64,000 nt of DNA from positions 43,823 through 107,822 of the forward strand of contig QPMI01000262.1 in assembly GCA_004431415.1 (NCBI GenBank). Direction: 5' to 3'. Both the position numbers and the translations under genes were made by a program. The stretch is from Cyanophora paradoxa. Lineage: Eukaryota; Glaucocystophyceae; Cyanophorales; Cyanophoraceae. A model generated the notes under the pieces. It ran no database searches. It saw only the letters and a list, made by a program, of their open reading frames with translations, and was not told the origin of the DNA. Position 1 is the first letter of the stretch. The number at the start of each line of letters is the position of its first letter. Below are positions 22,261 to 33,082 of this stretch, one piece after another.

Positions 22261-24015
22261 GCAAGCCGAATTCCCGAAGCCGTTGTCCTGGGCCCCGAGG
22301 CCCACCGCCGGGAGGGGCTCCGTGGGTGGTCCCCGCGATCTCGGACTCAGCTAGCACGCGTACGTGCACGCTCCAATCGCGAGGCTCTGCTGCTCGACCA
22401 TGATCATGATCGTGGTCACCGTGGCACATGTACCGTAGTACAGCACATGTACCGTAGTACAGCATATATGGCACCCGGAAGCAGCCGCATATATATTGGA
22501 AACGGGGTAGGGCCCCCGTTTTCGGTTACTTACAAAATGACGAGTCTGCTCATCTCCCGATCCAGCTCCGAGCTCTTAATATAACCACGTGTTAGTGCAT
22601 GCATGAGAGCCCGGAATTTGTTGTCAGAACCCGGAAAGAGCGGAATGCTGCGCGGAAAAAAGGACCGGACCCTTTCCTGGACTATCCCTTGCAGCGCCTG
22701 ATCCTGTGGTCGTATAGAGGCCGGACCAAGTGCATAAGAAAGCTCTTGCGATGCTCGACAGAGCATGTCATACATGCCAGCGCTCGGGAAGCAGCGCGTG
22801 GCGCGCTAGGCCGCATCAAGTACCTGTTGTACCGAACGCGGAAAAAAAGAGCTCCTGCGAGTTTGGCGCCGATTGCTGGGTACAAGCGCACAATTTAGCC
22901 GTCAACCTAGCCGACAGGCTCGCTAGCTGGCCAGCGTAGCTAGCTATAGCTGAGCTCCGGCTAGCGGCTCCGACCAGCGCGCTAGCAGTGCTGCCAGTGC
23001 AGGCGCTATAGCTAGGCGCCGGCAGTGCGGGCGCGGCGCCGCGCCGGCCGGCGGCAGTTGGCAGGCGCGGCGCCGGCATGCGCATGCATACGTATACTAC
23101 TAGTATAGCGCTATAGCTAGCTATGATTTGCGCATGCGCAGCGCTATACTATGATAGCTAGCTGCAGGCTGCAGCTGCACTGCGGCGCGGCAGGCGCGGG
23201 GCCGCGCCGGCACTGCCCAGCAGTGCGCGCGCGCGCGCATGCGCAGGCGCGGGCCCGCGCCGCACGTGCCCGCCCCGTGCGCCGGCGCGCCGCCGCTGGC
23301 CGCGGCGCGGTCCTCACACTCTACCCCGTTTCCAACCGGCGGCCGGCCCAGTCAGAGCCCGAGCAGAGGCCGCCGGCGTGCTATATATATAGCTCACTAT
23401 ATATAGCTAGATAGGCTGATCGATGATCGCGATCGCGATGTGTCTGCGATGGTGTCTGCAATGATATCGATCGTGATGTGTCTGTGATGGAGCGCACGGT
23501 GCACCATCCAACGAGCTCCGACGTCGACGTTTGTAGGCTTAGGCCTAGCCTAGTAGGGTAGGCAGATAGCATTAGCTGTTTGTCAACTTGGGGCATCAGT
23601 CCCCTAATATATACACTAGGGATTATAATTACCAAACAAAAAACGCGCATCGAGCTGGGAGGCACGGTGGGAGCTCCGGGATCCGATGCGCATCCAAACA
23701 TCTCAATCGTAGATGTAGTTGATGCGCATGCCCGATCGCGACATGCTCAAAGACGCCCCCACCACGCGCAAGAAGCTATAGAGAAGCGACTGTGCATGTG
23801 ATCGCGAAAGACGGGTACAGCAAGCGATTGTTAGTAACAAGCGTCGAATTCAAGCTCAAGCTCATGCTTGTTGGCTTAGAGTCAAGCTTGGTCAGCATAT
23901 TTAGGCCATGCATTTGTCAAAGGCCACACATATGTCAAATTAAAGGCCACAAATTGCACGTAATTTCAGATTGAAACAGCGCAATGAAGGAGACAGATTG
24001 ATTGACACAGTACGC
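22261..24015. other. Intergenic, palindrome-dense, no gene recognised
   Basis: About 1.75 kb before the 3' end of the TRP-like gene. Weak minus frames (for example 22530-22775) show no family motif. GC content falls toward 24 kb. It contains the word CATGTACCGTAGTACAGCA twice (about 22425-22462) and the palindrome cluster listed separately. Confidence 0.5.
22930..23430. repeat. Cluster of short perfect palindromes
   Basis: The stretch is packed with GCTAGC, GCTATAGC, TAGCTA, GCGCATGCGC, ACTAGT, CTGCAG and GATCGCGATCGCGATC words, often overlapping (for example TAGCTAGCTATAGCT at 22937-22951). Alternating GCGC/GCAT tracts follow at 23225-23245. Confidence 0.75.
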
Positions 24016-27000
24016 TTAGAACTTGAAAAGATAGTGAGCAGAAGATGCGAAATTGGAAAGCGAGGCCTTGAGCTCCGCAAGACTGGCTTCAAGCTTCTCC
24101 TGGCCAGCCTTAAGATTCTGGAGCTCTTCTTTGCTCTGCTCCTGGAAAGCTTCCAGATTGCGAGGCAAGTTCTCCACAGTGAGCGCCAGCTATGCGTGTG
24201 TCAGCTTTGAGAAGGGGAATTCTCGAGAGTTCCAAGAGTTCTGCACCTTCAGCGGACCAGGTGGCAGAGGATCAGGTCTTTCTGTCGCTTTGTTGTATGC
24301 AAGGGGGTACTTCAACACGAGGAAATCCGGATCCGGTTCATCATGATCAGTGGAATTTGAAGGATTTGCAAGCCGGGCTTTGCGATGGAATTCAATGGCC
24401 TTCAGCCAGGAAGTGAGGGCCTTCAGCTGCGCAGTACTCTGCTTCTCCTTTTTCTTGTCCGGGGCAGATCGGGAGAGGTACGAGATTCCAAGGGCGAAAA
24501 GCAAGAACGGAAGAAAAACAACGGCCGAGATCACATTGACAAATGCTTGAGCGAGACGTGGTGTTGGACTCAAAAGAAGCCAAATCAGGTTCAGTGGAGC
24601 AACCAGGCGGCGGTCCATTCGATGATACCGCAGAATGATCTGAAGGAGCAAATGTCTGCACAGGGCTTGAATGAAGCAGCAAACTAAAGGCACACCTTTG
24701 CGCGCCCAAATGCATGCACATGCTTTGAGTTTGTAAAGATGTCTGTGAAGGTGAAACTGGCAGCTCAATCAGCATAATCAGCTCAATCAGCTCAATCAGT
24801 GAGTACGGACCTGAACAGACCAGTGAGTACGTTTAGGAGCAGGATGACCTGCGCTAAAAATTAATATATTGAGGTAGAACCATTTGCTGTGTTCACCGTC
24901 ATGATCTGGTAGATCGAGAAAAATGCTGGACCTGGTAAATTGATTTGTTATGTCACAACAGAGAAAATCAACAGAGAAAGGGAACCAATGGACCAACGAA
25001 AGGGACGTGTGTACGCATTAGATCATAGTCACTCTCTCCTAGAATAGCATAGTAAAGCGAGCCACTGTGTGAGAGCAGGTTAGAGTCAAGTGAGCCACTG
25101 TTTGAGATGGGTGCGACAAGAACTAACGCACGCAGTCTCAAGCAAAGTAATTGGCGTTGGCATGTCGGAGTTTTCAACATTGGAATGGTCCACAAATGAG
25201 GTGGACCAACCCCAGACTGCAAACATAAAAGACACGAAGACGACAACAAATACAATGAGGACTGAGAAAACGTTTTGGACCATCTAATTGAAGATTAGAA
25301 AAAAAGGCATAAAAGGGACCAGCATTTTTTGGAAGCGCACGCGGCCAAAGACAACCAGCATAGGGCCTGAATTGTGTTTAAGAAAAGGTGAGAGCAAACG
25401 TTTGAGCTCCAAACAGCAGGAACACACCAAACATAGGATTGACATATCCGAATTCGAGAAGTCGGAGAGAAGCTGGAATAAAAACTGTGTTCAAAGCTGT
25501 CAGTTATTATAAGGTGCAGCTTCTGCAATAACCACACCAAGGGCGAGAATGGGGATAACTGTATCTGCAACATGCCTCCAGGATGAGACTACCTGCACGT
25601 GGGCAGTGGTCACGACACAAAGAAAAGAAAACTGAAAGTTTGATGAAGACCTCTGCAACGATTCCCAGGATGGCAAGAAGCGGAGTAGAAAGGAAAAGGG
25701 CGAGGTCGAAGAGATTGAAGATGTCACTGAAGTAATCGTGGATGCCTTCCTCCCGTGCCTAGTGAAGAGCGAGATGAGATGTGCCTGGAAGATTTACAGG
25801 TATAAAATACACCTGGGAGAATTCTCTTAAAAGCATGCAAAAAGCCTGAATTGCAAGGAGGGCAAGAACAAGAAGCCGTGCACTCGACTTGCCATGCTCC
25901 CCATGGCCAGCTAGATCTAAATTCGAGACAGCTGCTTGCAATCAAAAAAGCGATTAGGAACTTTGAGGGGACTGGGAATACCACCAAGGGCAATGAGTAA
26001 GAGGAAAATAATATATGTCGTCAAATCAGCCGCGAACTTGCCCTTCCAGCTGTTCAGAGGGTGTCCAGGCATCTCCCACCACAGCTTTCCCACATTATTA
26101 TCATGCGGTTCGAGTGCTGTATCTTGCTCCTTGTCATTGACGTTGTTCAAACTCTTGTCTGTCAACATCTTGTCATCTGAACAAGAAGAGAACACCTTCT
26201 GAACAAGCGACACGAGCACACTGGGAAGCAGTGAAACAGCCTACAGGACAATTAAACAGGAAGAAGCTTCAAGTGGCAAATTTAAATGCATACCTGCATC
26301 TCGGATGCACTCTCAGATATGCGTTGTATGTAGCGGTGGACGAAAGGATGGCCCTGTGCATCAGTTGTTTTGGGTTGGGCCCGGTTTGGGTGACATTCGG
26401 GTACCATAAAGGAGTAGAGATTCAGCTCAATAGCAATATCGAGAGGGCTTCCAATGCCAGGTAGGCGATGCTCAAGAATCTAAGAGATAGGCCTTCAGGA
26501 TGATTACTGCAAGATACAGTAGAACGATTACGCACATCAACAGAGTCGAATAAGGGACCCTCCTGGTCTAAAGCTTTCGAAAAGGCCGGCTCCTGTTCGA
26601 TTTTCTTCATTTGCCTTTCATACACCTGTTATGCCAACTCAGATCAGATGAAATCGAAGGCTCAGATCAACTCAGATCAACCAAATGAAATCGAAGGCTG
26701 ATCCAGATTCAGCCCACCTGTTCAGCATGCCAGGTATCAAGAACATCATTTTTGGTTAACTCTGTGCACTTGTGCAAGCGGTCTGGCAGTTTCTTCTCAT
26801 CCGCCTCAATCCTGCGACATGATTCCATTATTGAGATCTGCAACAAGATCGCATGGCAGGTGGTTTGCACGAGAGAGACCGCATAGCCCCCACCCAAGGG
26901 GCCATGCGACCTTCTCCTTCGAGCAACAGTGCTCGACGCTGAAGCCGGTCCACAAAAAGCTGTCCCATTGCGTCCAGCAGCTGAGGTCGGGATGTCGTCC

Positions 27001-28163
27001 AACAGCTCAGAACCAGTGAGTGATGTATTTACCTGATTGGCGGTCTCGATAGCTTCATCTCGATGTTCAAGAATAAGAGATGCCTGATCTGGATTCACCT
27101 TGGCTGATTCCTGCATGGCATCCATGAAATTTAAAGGTGTCACCATGCAAACAAAAAGGCAAAGCAGACGGACCTCAAGAAGGCGAGCAAGGTGCAGGGC
27201 GCAGTGAAGTTTGAAGGAGGGAAACTTCGAGACCACAAGTGCAGGCCGACATTCAGGCCCAACTGCATCAACAATGCGACCACAAATGGCGGCAAGCCGA
27301 CTTGGCGAGAAGAGAACATGCGGGCATTCGAGGAAAGGGTCCAAGAGGGCGCTTTGCTGCCAGCTGAGGGCATGTTCAAAGGCAGTTCCGCCATCTTTGT
27401 CCTTTAAATCCCATGCAGCACCCTTCTCCAGCAGGAGCTTTGCTGCATCTGGCTCCCCTGCCCAACAGGCTTGAAAGAAAGCAGTTCGACCAGAACCATC
27501 CAGCGCCTCCAGATCCACTCCTCGTTCAAGAGCCTCCCTGCACTCTCCCTTCATCGATAGCCAGGACAGGTCGGCATGTACAAGTTGCACACCGCATAAC
27601 CGAGACCTGACCATAACAGGCGCTCAAATGTAGTATAGTGCCGTTCGCAATGTTGGTGCTGAGGTATCCAGCACGTGCATCGATCGGGCACCCGAGCTCG
27701 AGTAGATGCCTGCTTTTTGAAGTTCAATTTGCCAAGCAGGTTGAATGCAGGTTACATCAGAAACACAGCACCAGAAGATCTGTGATCCGGAGCAGGCAGC
27801 TGCATGGATGGGCAGCTGGCCGCGGTCATCCATCTGCATGGGGTCTGCCCCGCGCTGAAGCAGCAGCCGCGCAATGGCATCGTGGCCTTTGAAGCACGCT
27901 CTAAAGAGCGGCGCTTGACCGAAAGGAGCACCGTCAACTTTAGCATTCACAGGCTGTCCCTGGTCGAGCATTTTCCTAATCGCTGCATTCGCTTGTGCGA
28001 AAAAAAGAGCTAATCATGAAGAGCACCGGACAGCGTTGATGTCTCCTTTATTGAGAGCATCGAACAAGCTCGCGGTCGAGTTCGCGGCGCCGGCTGGGGC
28101 GCCGGCCACAGATGCTGGATTTGGAGCTGCCGAAAGAAGGGGCACACGGTCTTCGTTGGCCAT
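24016..28163 (-). CDS. Ankyrin-repeat cation channel, TRP-like
   Basis: Six-helix ion channel with N-terminal ankyrin repeats. The start ATG 28163 gives MANEDRVPLLSAAP then SLFDALNKGDINAV. Ankyrin units: PLFRACFKGHDAIARLLL, QLPIHAAACSGS, HLLELGCPIDARAGYLS, ALERGVDLEALDGSGRTAFF, AAKLLLEKGAAWDLKDKDGG, and LPGIGSPLDIAIELNLYSFM (near 26430). Then LWWEMPGHPLNSWKGKF with S1 (DLTTYIIFLLLIALGG, near 26000), S2 (LLVLALLAIQAFCMLL), S3 (HDYFSDIFNLFDLALFLST, near 25690-25740), the S4/S5 area (IPASLRLLEFGYVNPMFG), QNVFSVLIVFVVVFVSFMFA and S6 (VNVISAVVFLPFLLFALGI, near 24490). The last exon is coiled-coil (LPRNLEAFQEQSKEELQNL), ending HYLFKF at TAA. The gene is about 50% GC, unlike its neighbours, and its introns lack GGGGC arrays. 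Selectivity is unknown; polycystin-like alternatives are possible. Confidence 0.82.
24771..24800 (+). repeat. Intronic tandem repeat
   Basis: The word AGCTCAATCAG occurs three times in about 30 bp, followed by two copies of CAGTGAGTACG, in a probable intron of the channel gene. Confidence 0.7.
26641..26699 (+). repeat. Intronic direct repeat
   Basis: ATGAAATCGAAGGCT at 26648-26662 and 26685-26699 flank two copies of CTCAGATCAA (26661-26680), inside the intron that precedes the VYERQMKKIEQEP exon of the channel gene. Confidence 0.8.
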
Positions 28164-29024
28164 GAGCGAAGGCCCCTCTGATCAGCGTCAGTTCCGATCG
28201 AAAGCGTGCGCAGTTCCGATCGAAAGCGAGCGCACCGGTCTCGTACGCCGGAACGAAGGTGACGACGGGAGCACCTGCGCAAGGCATACAGCCGCTCAAT
28301 CGGCTGGTGAAAGGCACCGTCCGGTGAATGCGACGCACCTGGACGTGCGGATGACGAACCAGCCCGGACGAAGGAGTACTGGCCCGGTCGAACCAGGAAT
28401 CGGGCCAGGCCGCCAGAATGCCCATGATTCCTCGACATGGAGGGCAAGCTGCTGTACAGCCAGGAACTGTACTCAGGGTTCTGTTTGCCTTGAGTCTGCC
28501 TACCCCTTGAGTGATCGAGGGGTAGGGGCAAACACAGCTCGACTCACTGCGGCTAACGTTAACGGCAGCGCTCTCCTCCAAGAGGCGGCAGCGCCGGCGT
28601 GGCGCCGTCGATTAGAGGCATGAGCGACAGCGCTGCGGGCGCCAACAGGACGCACGCGCGTCGTAGACATGCGGTGCGCTCGACGGGCGGTGGCCTCCGG
28701 TCCTCCGCGCGGTGCAAGCTGTCAACACTTCGACGCGCAGCGCCATTGGACGGACGAAGAGGCTGTGGCTGCATTCGAGAGGACGTCTAATTTCTTGAGG
28801 AAACGAAGCTTTAGCGAAGGTAATTGAGAAGCTTTTGATCGAAAAAGCGCCAAACTTGGCTGATACTCTCCGCAGTCAATGTTCGGCGACATCCCCGCAG
28901 ACCGCTATCCCCGTCCAGCGAGCCCCATCGAGCTCAGAAAGCCGTGACCATCCGCAACGGGCGGCAGCGGAGGCCCGTCCCGGTCCTGCGCCAGCCCCAG
29001 CGCCGCCCTCGCAGCCAATCTGAT
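28164..29024. other. Region upstream of channel gene and before duplicated reductase copy
   Basis: No gene supported. Open frames on both strands have no motifs. It begins with the upstream direct repeat at 28189-28228 and ends abruptly where homology to the reductase starts at 29025. Confidence 0.5.
28189..28228 (+). repeat. 18-bp direct repeat just upstream of channel start
   Basis: CAGTTCCGATCGAAAGCG at 28189-28206 and 28211-28228, period 22 bp, 26-65 bp before the ATG of the minus-strand channel gene. A regulatory role is possible but unproven. Confidence 0.8.
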
Positions 29025-30236
29025 GTCACCTACGCCAACCTCATGTCCAGCTACCCCTCGGCCCGCCCCTCCCTCGCCCAGCTTCTCGACCTCATCCCCC
29101 CCATCAAGCCCCGCTACTACTCGATTGCGTCGTCCCCGCACGTCGTGCCGGGCGAGCTCGAGCTCTCCGTCGTCATCGTCGACTGGGAGAAGCCGGATAA
29201 GAGCTTCGGCTACGGGACCTGCACGGGCTACCTTCCGCCAGCTCGTCGACGGGCCCCACTGGGGTCCGCCGGCCCCGGCCCCGGCCCCGCCCTGGGCCGC
29301 CCTTGCCTGACGCGGCGCCGCAGTGCCGGTGGCGCTCAAGCCCGGCGTCGGCATCTGCATGCCCCCGCACCCCAGCACGCCCATCGTCATGGCCGGCCTC
29401 GGCACCGGCCTCGCCCCCATGCGCGGTGCGCCCGCCGCCGCGGCCTCCCCCTCGCCTGGCGCCGCGGGGGGCGAGCGGGGCGTGCTCGGTGGCGCAGCGA
29501 TGGTGCAGGAGCGGTGGTGGCAGGTGGTGCACGGCAAGCGCGTCGGGCCCTCAGTCCTCTTCTTCGGATGCCGCCACTCCAAGGCCCGCCCCGCCCCGCA
29601 CCGCGGCCCCGCCCCCCTGAGGCCCCGCCCCGCAGGGCGACTACCTCTACTCCTCCAAGTGGTGCGCCCTCCGGCCCCGCGGGGCAGGGCGCCGGCGGCT
29701 GACGCGCGGGGCAGGGACGAGTACGTGCAGCAGGGCGCCCTCTACCACCTCCGCGTCGCCTTCTCCCGCGACGGGCCCAAGAAGGCCCGCCCGCACGCCG
29801 CCTCCTCGCCGGCCCCGCTGCCCGCCTCGGGCCCCGCCCCTCACCCTCCCCCGCCCGCGCAGGTGTACATCCAGGACAAGATCGCGGCGGAGCCGGAGCT
29901 GCTGTACGACTGCTTCGTGAAGAGCGGGGGCTACTTCTTCTTCTGCGGGCCCGCGGGGCGCGTGCCGCAGGACATCCGCGCCGCCATCGAGACCGCCATG
30001 TCCGAGGCGAGCCGCGCCCCGCGGGGCGCGCGCGGCGCCTCGCTGGGCTGACCCCGGGGCCCGGGGCGGGGCGGGCGGGCAGGCGGGCAAGGAGGAGGGC
30101 TTCACCAAGGAGATGGCCTCCCAGTACATCGACAAGATGCGCCTCCAGGTGCGCCCCGCGCCCCGCAGCCCCCGCGGCACCCCGCCGAGGGCCCCGTCCC
30201 CCGCAGGGCCGCTACATCATCGAGGCCTGGTCGTAG
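29025..30236 (+). pseudogene. Partial second copy of the hydrogenase-reductase gene (FAD/NADPH end), frameshifted
   Basis: Nearly identical, exons and introns alike, to 16893-18122. It starts abruptly at [17 protein letters not shown] and retains [52 protein letters not shown] and the terminal [12 protein letters not shown] (30234-30236). Upstream hydrogenase, FMN and most FAD-domain sequence is missing. One extra T (CTACCTTCCGCC here, CTACCTCCGCC at 17097-17107) shifts the frame at about 29233, immediately after GTCTGYL. Some residues differ (K to E, V to F, R to S). Intron copying shows a DNA-level duplication. It is probably not functional; an unusual splice around the frameshift cannot be excluded. 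Confidence 0.87.
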
Positions 30237-30935
30237 GCCGGCCCCGGCCCCGGCACCGCGGCCGCCAGGCCGCCGCTCGCTCCTTCGGGCAGCGGGCAGC
30301 GAGACGACGGGACTCTCGGGGGCAGATAGGGTGGGCAGGCTGTGGGTTTCATCATTTAGGCTCCAGGCATCGACACACAGCGGGTCCCTCGCGGATTCTC
30401 CAAGCCCGGCGGCCTTGGAGGCTTTCTCTTCTGGCAGCTGCCCGTTAACGGTCGGCCTGCTTACACTCTCTATCTCTTTCGTATTGGGTTGGGGTTGGAA
30501 CAGTGCTGTCTATTTCGGCGACTCAGCTAGCGCGCTCTGCTCGATCACATGATCAGATCCAATGATTCGTACTACCTGATTCACTTAGGACGGTTGATTT
30601 TCTCTCGAGTTCACGCTCAGCTCCAGTCTTAGGTTAGCCTAGTTGCGGCCCACGGTGAGATTAGAGGATTCAAGGGCTTGCCTGTTGTGAACATGAAGCC
30701 TTGAAGCCTTGAAGACCGGCCGCCGATGCAGGGTCTCTAAGGTTCCAGGCCTAGGCTTTTCCTTTCCGAATTCGGGACGCATAAATCCATTCGAATTAAT
30801 TTTTGTTTACTAGTTCTAAAGAATCGATGTATACGTACATGTGAAGATAGATATATCGCCGAGTACGAGTCAGCCTGCAGTCATGGATTTGAACCTTCAA
30901 GCTTAGTGTGAAGTTGACAGTGTAACGTGGCCTGA
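30237..30935 (+). repeat. Duplicated 3' flank of the reductase gene
   Basis: Sequence after the stop matches 18123-18440 with indels. Shared words include CCGCTCGCTCCTTCGGGCAG, CTCTATCTCTTTC, TTTCG(G/A)CGACTCAGC, TTTTGTTTACTAG and CGCCGAGT. Copy 2 carries about 130 bp (30300-30435) absent from copy 1, ending near a repeat of the word CAGCTGC. Confidence 0.75.
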
Positions 30936-31542
30936 AGCTCATGGCCTAGCGGTTTGTACATATTCAGTGCATCGAGTCGGCGTATTTATATTCAATTTGC
31001 AAGCTTGCAATTGCCCGAAACCTGGAATTCGAACCTTTGAACTTCGGAACCTACTACTGGCTAGGTCTTGGCCAAGCTTTACTAAGTTAAGACCCGGTGA
31101 CCGTCGGACCCAGGCGGGGCCCCCGGGCCCCGGGCCCAGGCCTTGGCCGCAGGGACGTCGACCGTCGGACAGCTCGCGACTGCCGGACCGAACGGGTCGG
31201 ACCGTCGGACCGCCCGACGGTCGTAATTTAATGCTTTGCCATGTTGTGTACACGTGAATTCGAAGGACCGGGATATCGATAGTGCGGATAACGGCGGAAT
31301 GGGGGTACCTCGGTAGCTATAGGAGGGCCGGGGCTACTAGCTATAGCTATAGGCCACGCATGGCACGGGGCCGCGGGGCCTGGGCGGGCGGGGAGCAGCC
31401 CCGCAGGCAGACTCTGGGAGGGGCCCCGGGGCCCGAGCTCGAAGGCCGTCGCGAGCGGTCTGGTCTGGAGGATGGGGAGACGGCGATGGCCCTGATCATG
31501 AGGGGGAGGCGCCGGCCGCGGGTGCCGGCGCTGCGGCTGTGC
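30936..31542. other. Intergenic with GTCGGAC repeats
   Basis: No gene supported. ACCGTCGGAC occurs at 31100-31109, 31161-31170 and 31201-31210, with an inverted CCGACGGTC at 31214-31222 and a related TGCCGGACCG at about 31181. It may form hairpins. Confidence 0.6.
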
Positions 31543-32833
31543 TCAGTGGTGATACGGCTCGCCGCGCAGGATCGTCCACGCTGCGCCCTGCGGTGAGCTC
31601 GAGGCCCGACGCGCGCCCAGGCTCGGGCCACGGCGGGCGTGGGGGGGCTGAGGGGGCGGCACCGCGGTAGATCTGTTCTAGCAGGAGGATGCGGGCCACC
31701 TGCGCAGTCGCACGCGCGCGGACCGGCGGGTCGGCCCGGCCCGGGGCAGCGGGGGCGGGCGGGGCGGGGCGGGCTCGCCTGGTGGTTGAGGACGCAGGCG
31801 GAGAGGGAGACGACGCGGTCCGCCGCCTCCCGCACCCGCCCCCCGTGCCCGAACGGGCCCCCTGCCCCGCCCCGCCCCGCCTCGAGCCCGCCCCCTTGCG
31901 TCGCCCGGCGGCCGGCGGCCGGGCGGGGCGCACCGATGCTAAAGGTGACGCCCTCGTAGCCGTTCTCAGCGGCCTCGCGCAGGATCTGCCGCAGCGCGTG
32001 GGCCCCCGGGCGGGGGGCGGGGGGCGGCGGCGGGGCGGGCGTCGGCGAGGCCCTCGGAGGAGAGCGCGCGGCCGCGCTCGTCCAGCGCCACCAGAAAGTC
32101 CTGCCCGCCCCCGCCCCCGCCCCGCGTCGGGCCCGCCCGACCCGCCGCTTCCCTCGACGTCCACCCCCGCACCTTCCCTGGGGTCACTGCCCCGCGCGCC
32201 CGCCCGGCGGGGTGAGAGGGGGCGGCGGAGGGGGCAGAGGAGGGCGGGGCGGGGGGGCACCGAGCTTGAGGACGCGGTCGGCGTCCTCGGCCTGGGCCTT
32301 GGCGAGCTCCTTGCCGGCCGTCACCGCCGCCGGCTTCAGCAGCACCTCCTCGAACGCCGTGTAGTGCCCGATGCGCCCGCCCCAGTGCCCCGCCGCCGCC
32401 TCCGACCACGCCTCCTTCTTCCCGAAGAGCACCACGCGGCACCGCACGCGCCGGATGTCGCTCTGCCCGGGCACCGAGAGCCGCTTCGCGCACTCGACGC
32501 CCCCGCCGGCCCCCGCCGGGCCGCTGCCGGGCCCCTCCCGCCCTGCGATCTGCGCGTACGTCGTCAGAAAAGCCCGCATTACGAGAAAGAATGCAGCGCG
32601 CGTCATACCGGTGCTAGAGAGCGCGTGCTGGGCAGCGATCGCCCCATCCACGCGTACGAGGTCCCGAGCCAGGCGGTTCGGCGGCGCCTGCTCGAAGCTG
32701 GCGCCGGCGGGTCTCTCAGCCTGCAGCTAGCCGGCGCCGTGCTGCACGCGCTCGGCGTCCAGGTCGATATCGGCTGCCCGACTCGCAGCTGCGCTGGTAC
32801 GGGCGGCACGAAGGTACTGCGGCCTTGTTGCAT
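31543..32833 (-). CDS. rlmH: Organellar 23S rRNA (pseudouridine-N3)-methyltransferase RlmH
   Basis: SPOUT-class methyltransferase; bacterial RlmH methylates pseudouridine 1915 of 23S rRNA in the intersubunit helix. The start ATG 32833 gives MQQGRSTFVPPVPAQLRVGQ, a Ser/Arg/Pro-rich leader of about 75 residues that looks organelle-directed. An intron (GTATGACG...GTACGCGCAG) joins in phase to IAGREG. Body: SDIRRVRCRVVLFGKKEAW (near 32400-32465), VTAGKELAKAQAEDADRVLK, DFLVALDERGRALSSEGLAD (near 32045-32105; compare bacterial LD-x-x-G-x-x-x-SSE), ILREAAENGYEGVTFSIG (near 31935-31985), HGGRVREAADRVVSLSACVL, ARILLLEQIYR and the terminal AWTILRGEPYHH, which closely matches the bacterial Q-x-Y-R-A...Y-H end. 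It probably acts on plastid or mitochondrial ribosomes. Head-to-head with the F-box gene (249 bp apart). Confidence 0.9.
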
Positions 32834-33082
32834 GCGCGTTGAACGTGTGCTTCGAGGCTCGAGCCTGCAATTGCTGATTGCAGTCGGGTTGCAGACAGCT
32901 GGGGGTAGAGCGCACTTCGTTCGCGTTAAAAGTCAGCTGCAGATTGCGCAGCGCGGCCTCGCGTGCTTCCTGAAAGGTGCGCAGATGAGAGCTAGCACCT
33001 CCCCCAGATCGCCCGATTGTAACCCGCGGCTCAGCGCGCCCAACCGCAGCTGCGCGCGCGGGTGCGATCAGCCGCAGTAAGT

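Noticed and set aside
22930-23430. Palindrome cluster as a CRISPR array or replication origin
   Set aside because: No regular repeat-spacer period, no cas genes, and eukaryotic gene structure throughout.
31005-31040. Minus-strand GGTTCGAATTCC resembling a tRNA B box
   Set aside because: No A box, acceptor stem or cloverleaf could be formed around it.
30939-31253. 104-codon minus open frame
   Set aside because: Composition driven by the GTCGGAC repeats; no motif or exon neighbours.
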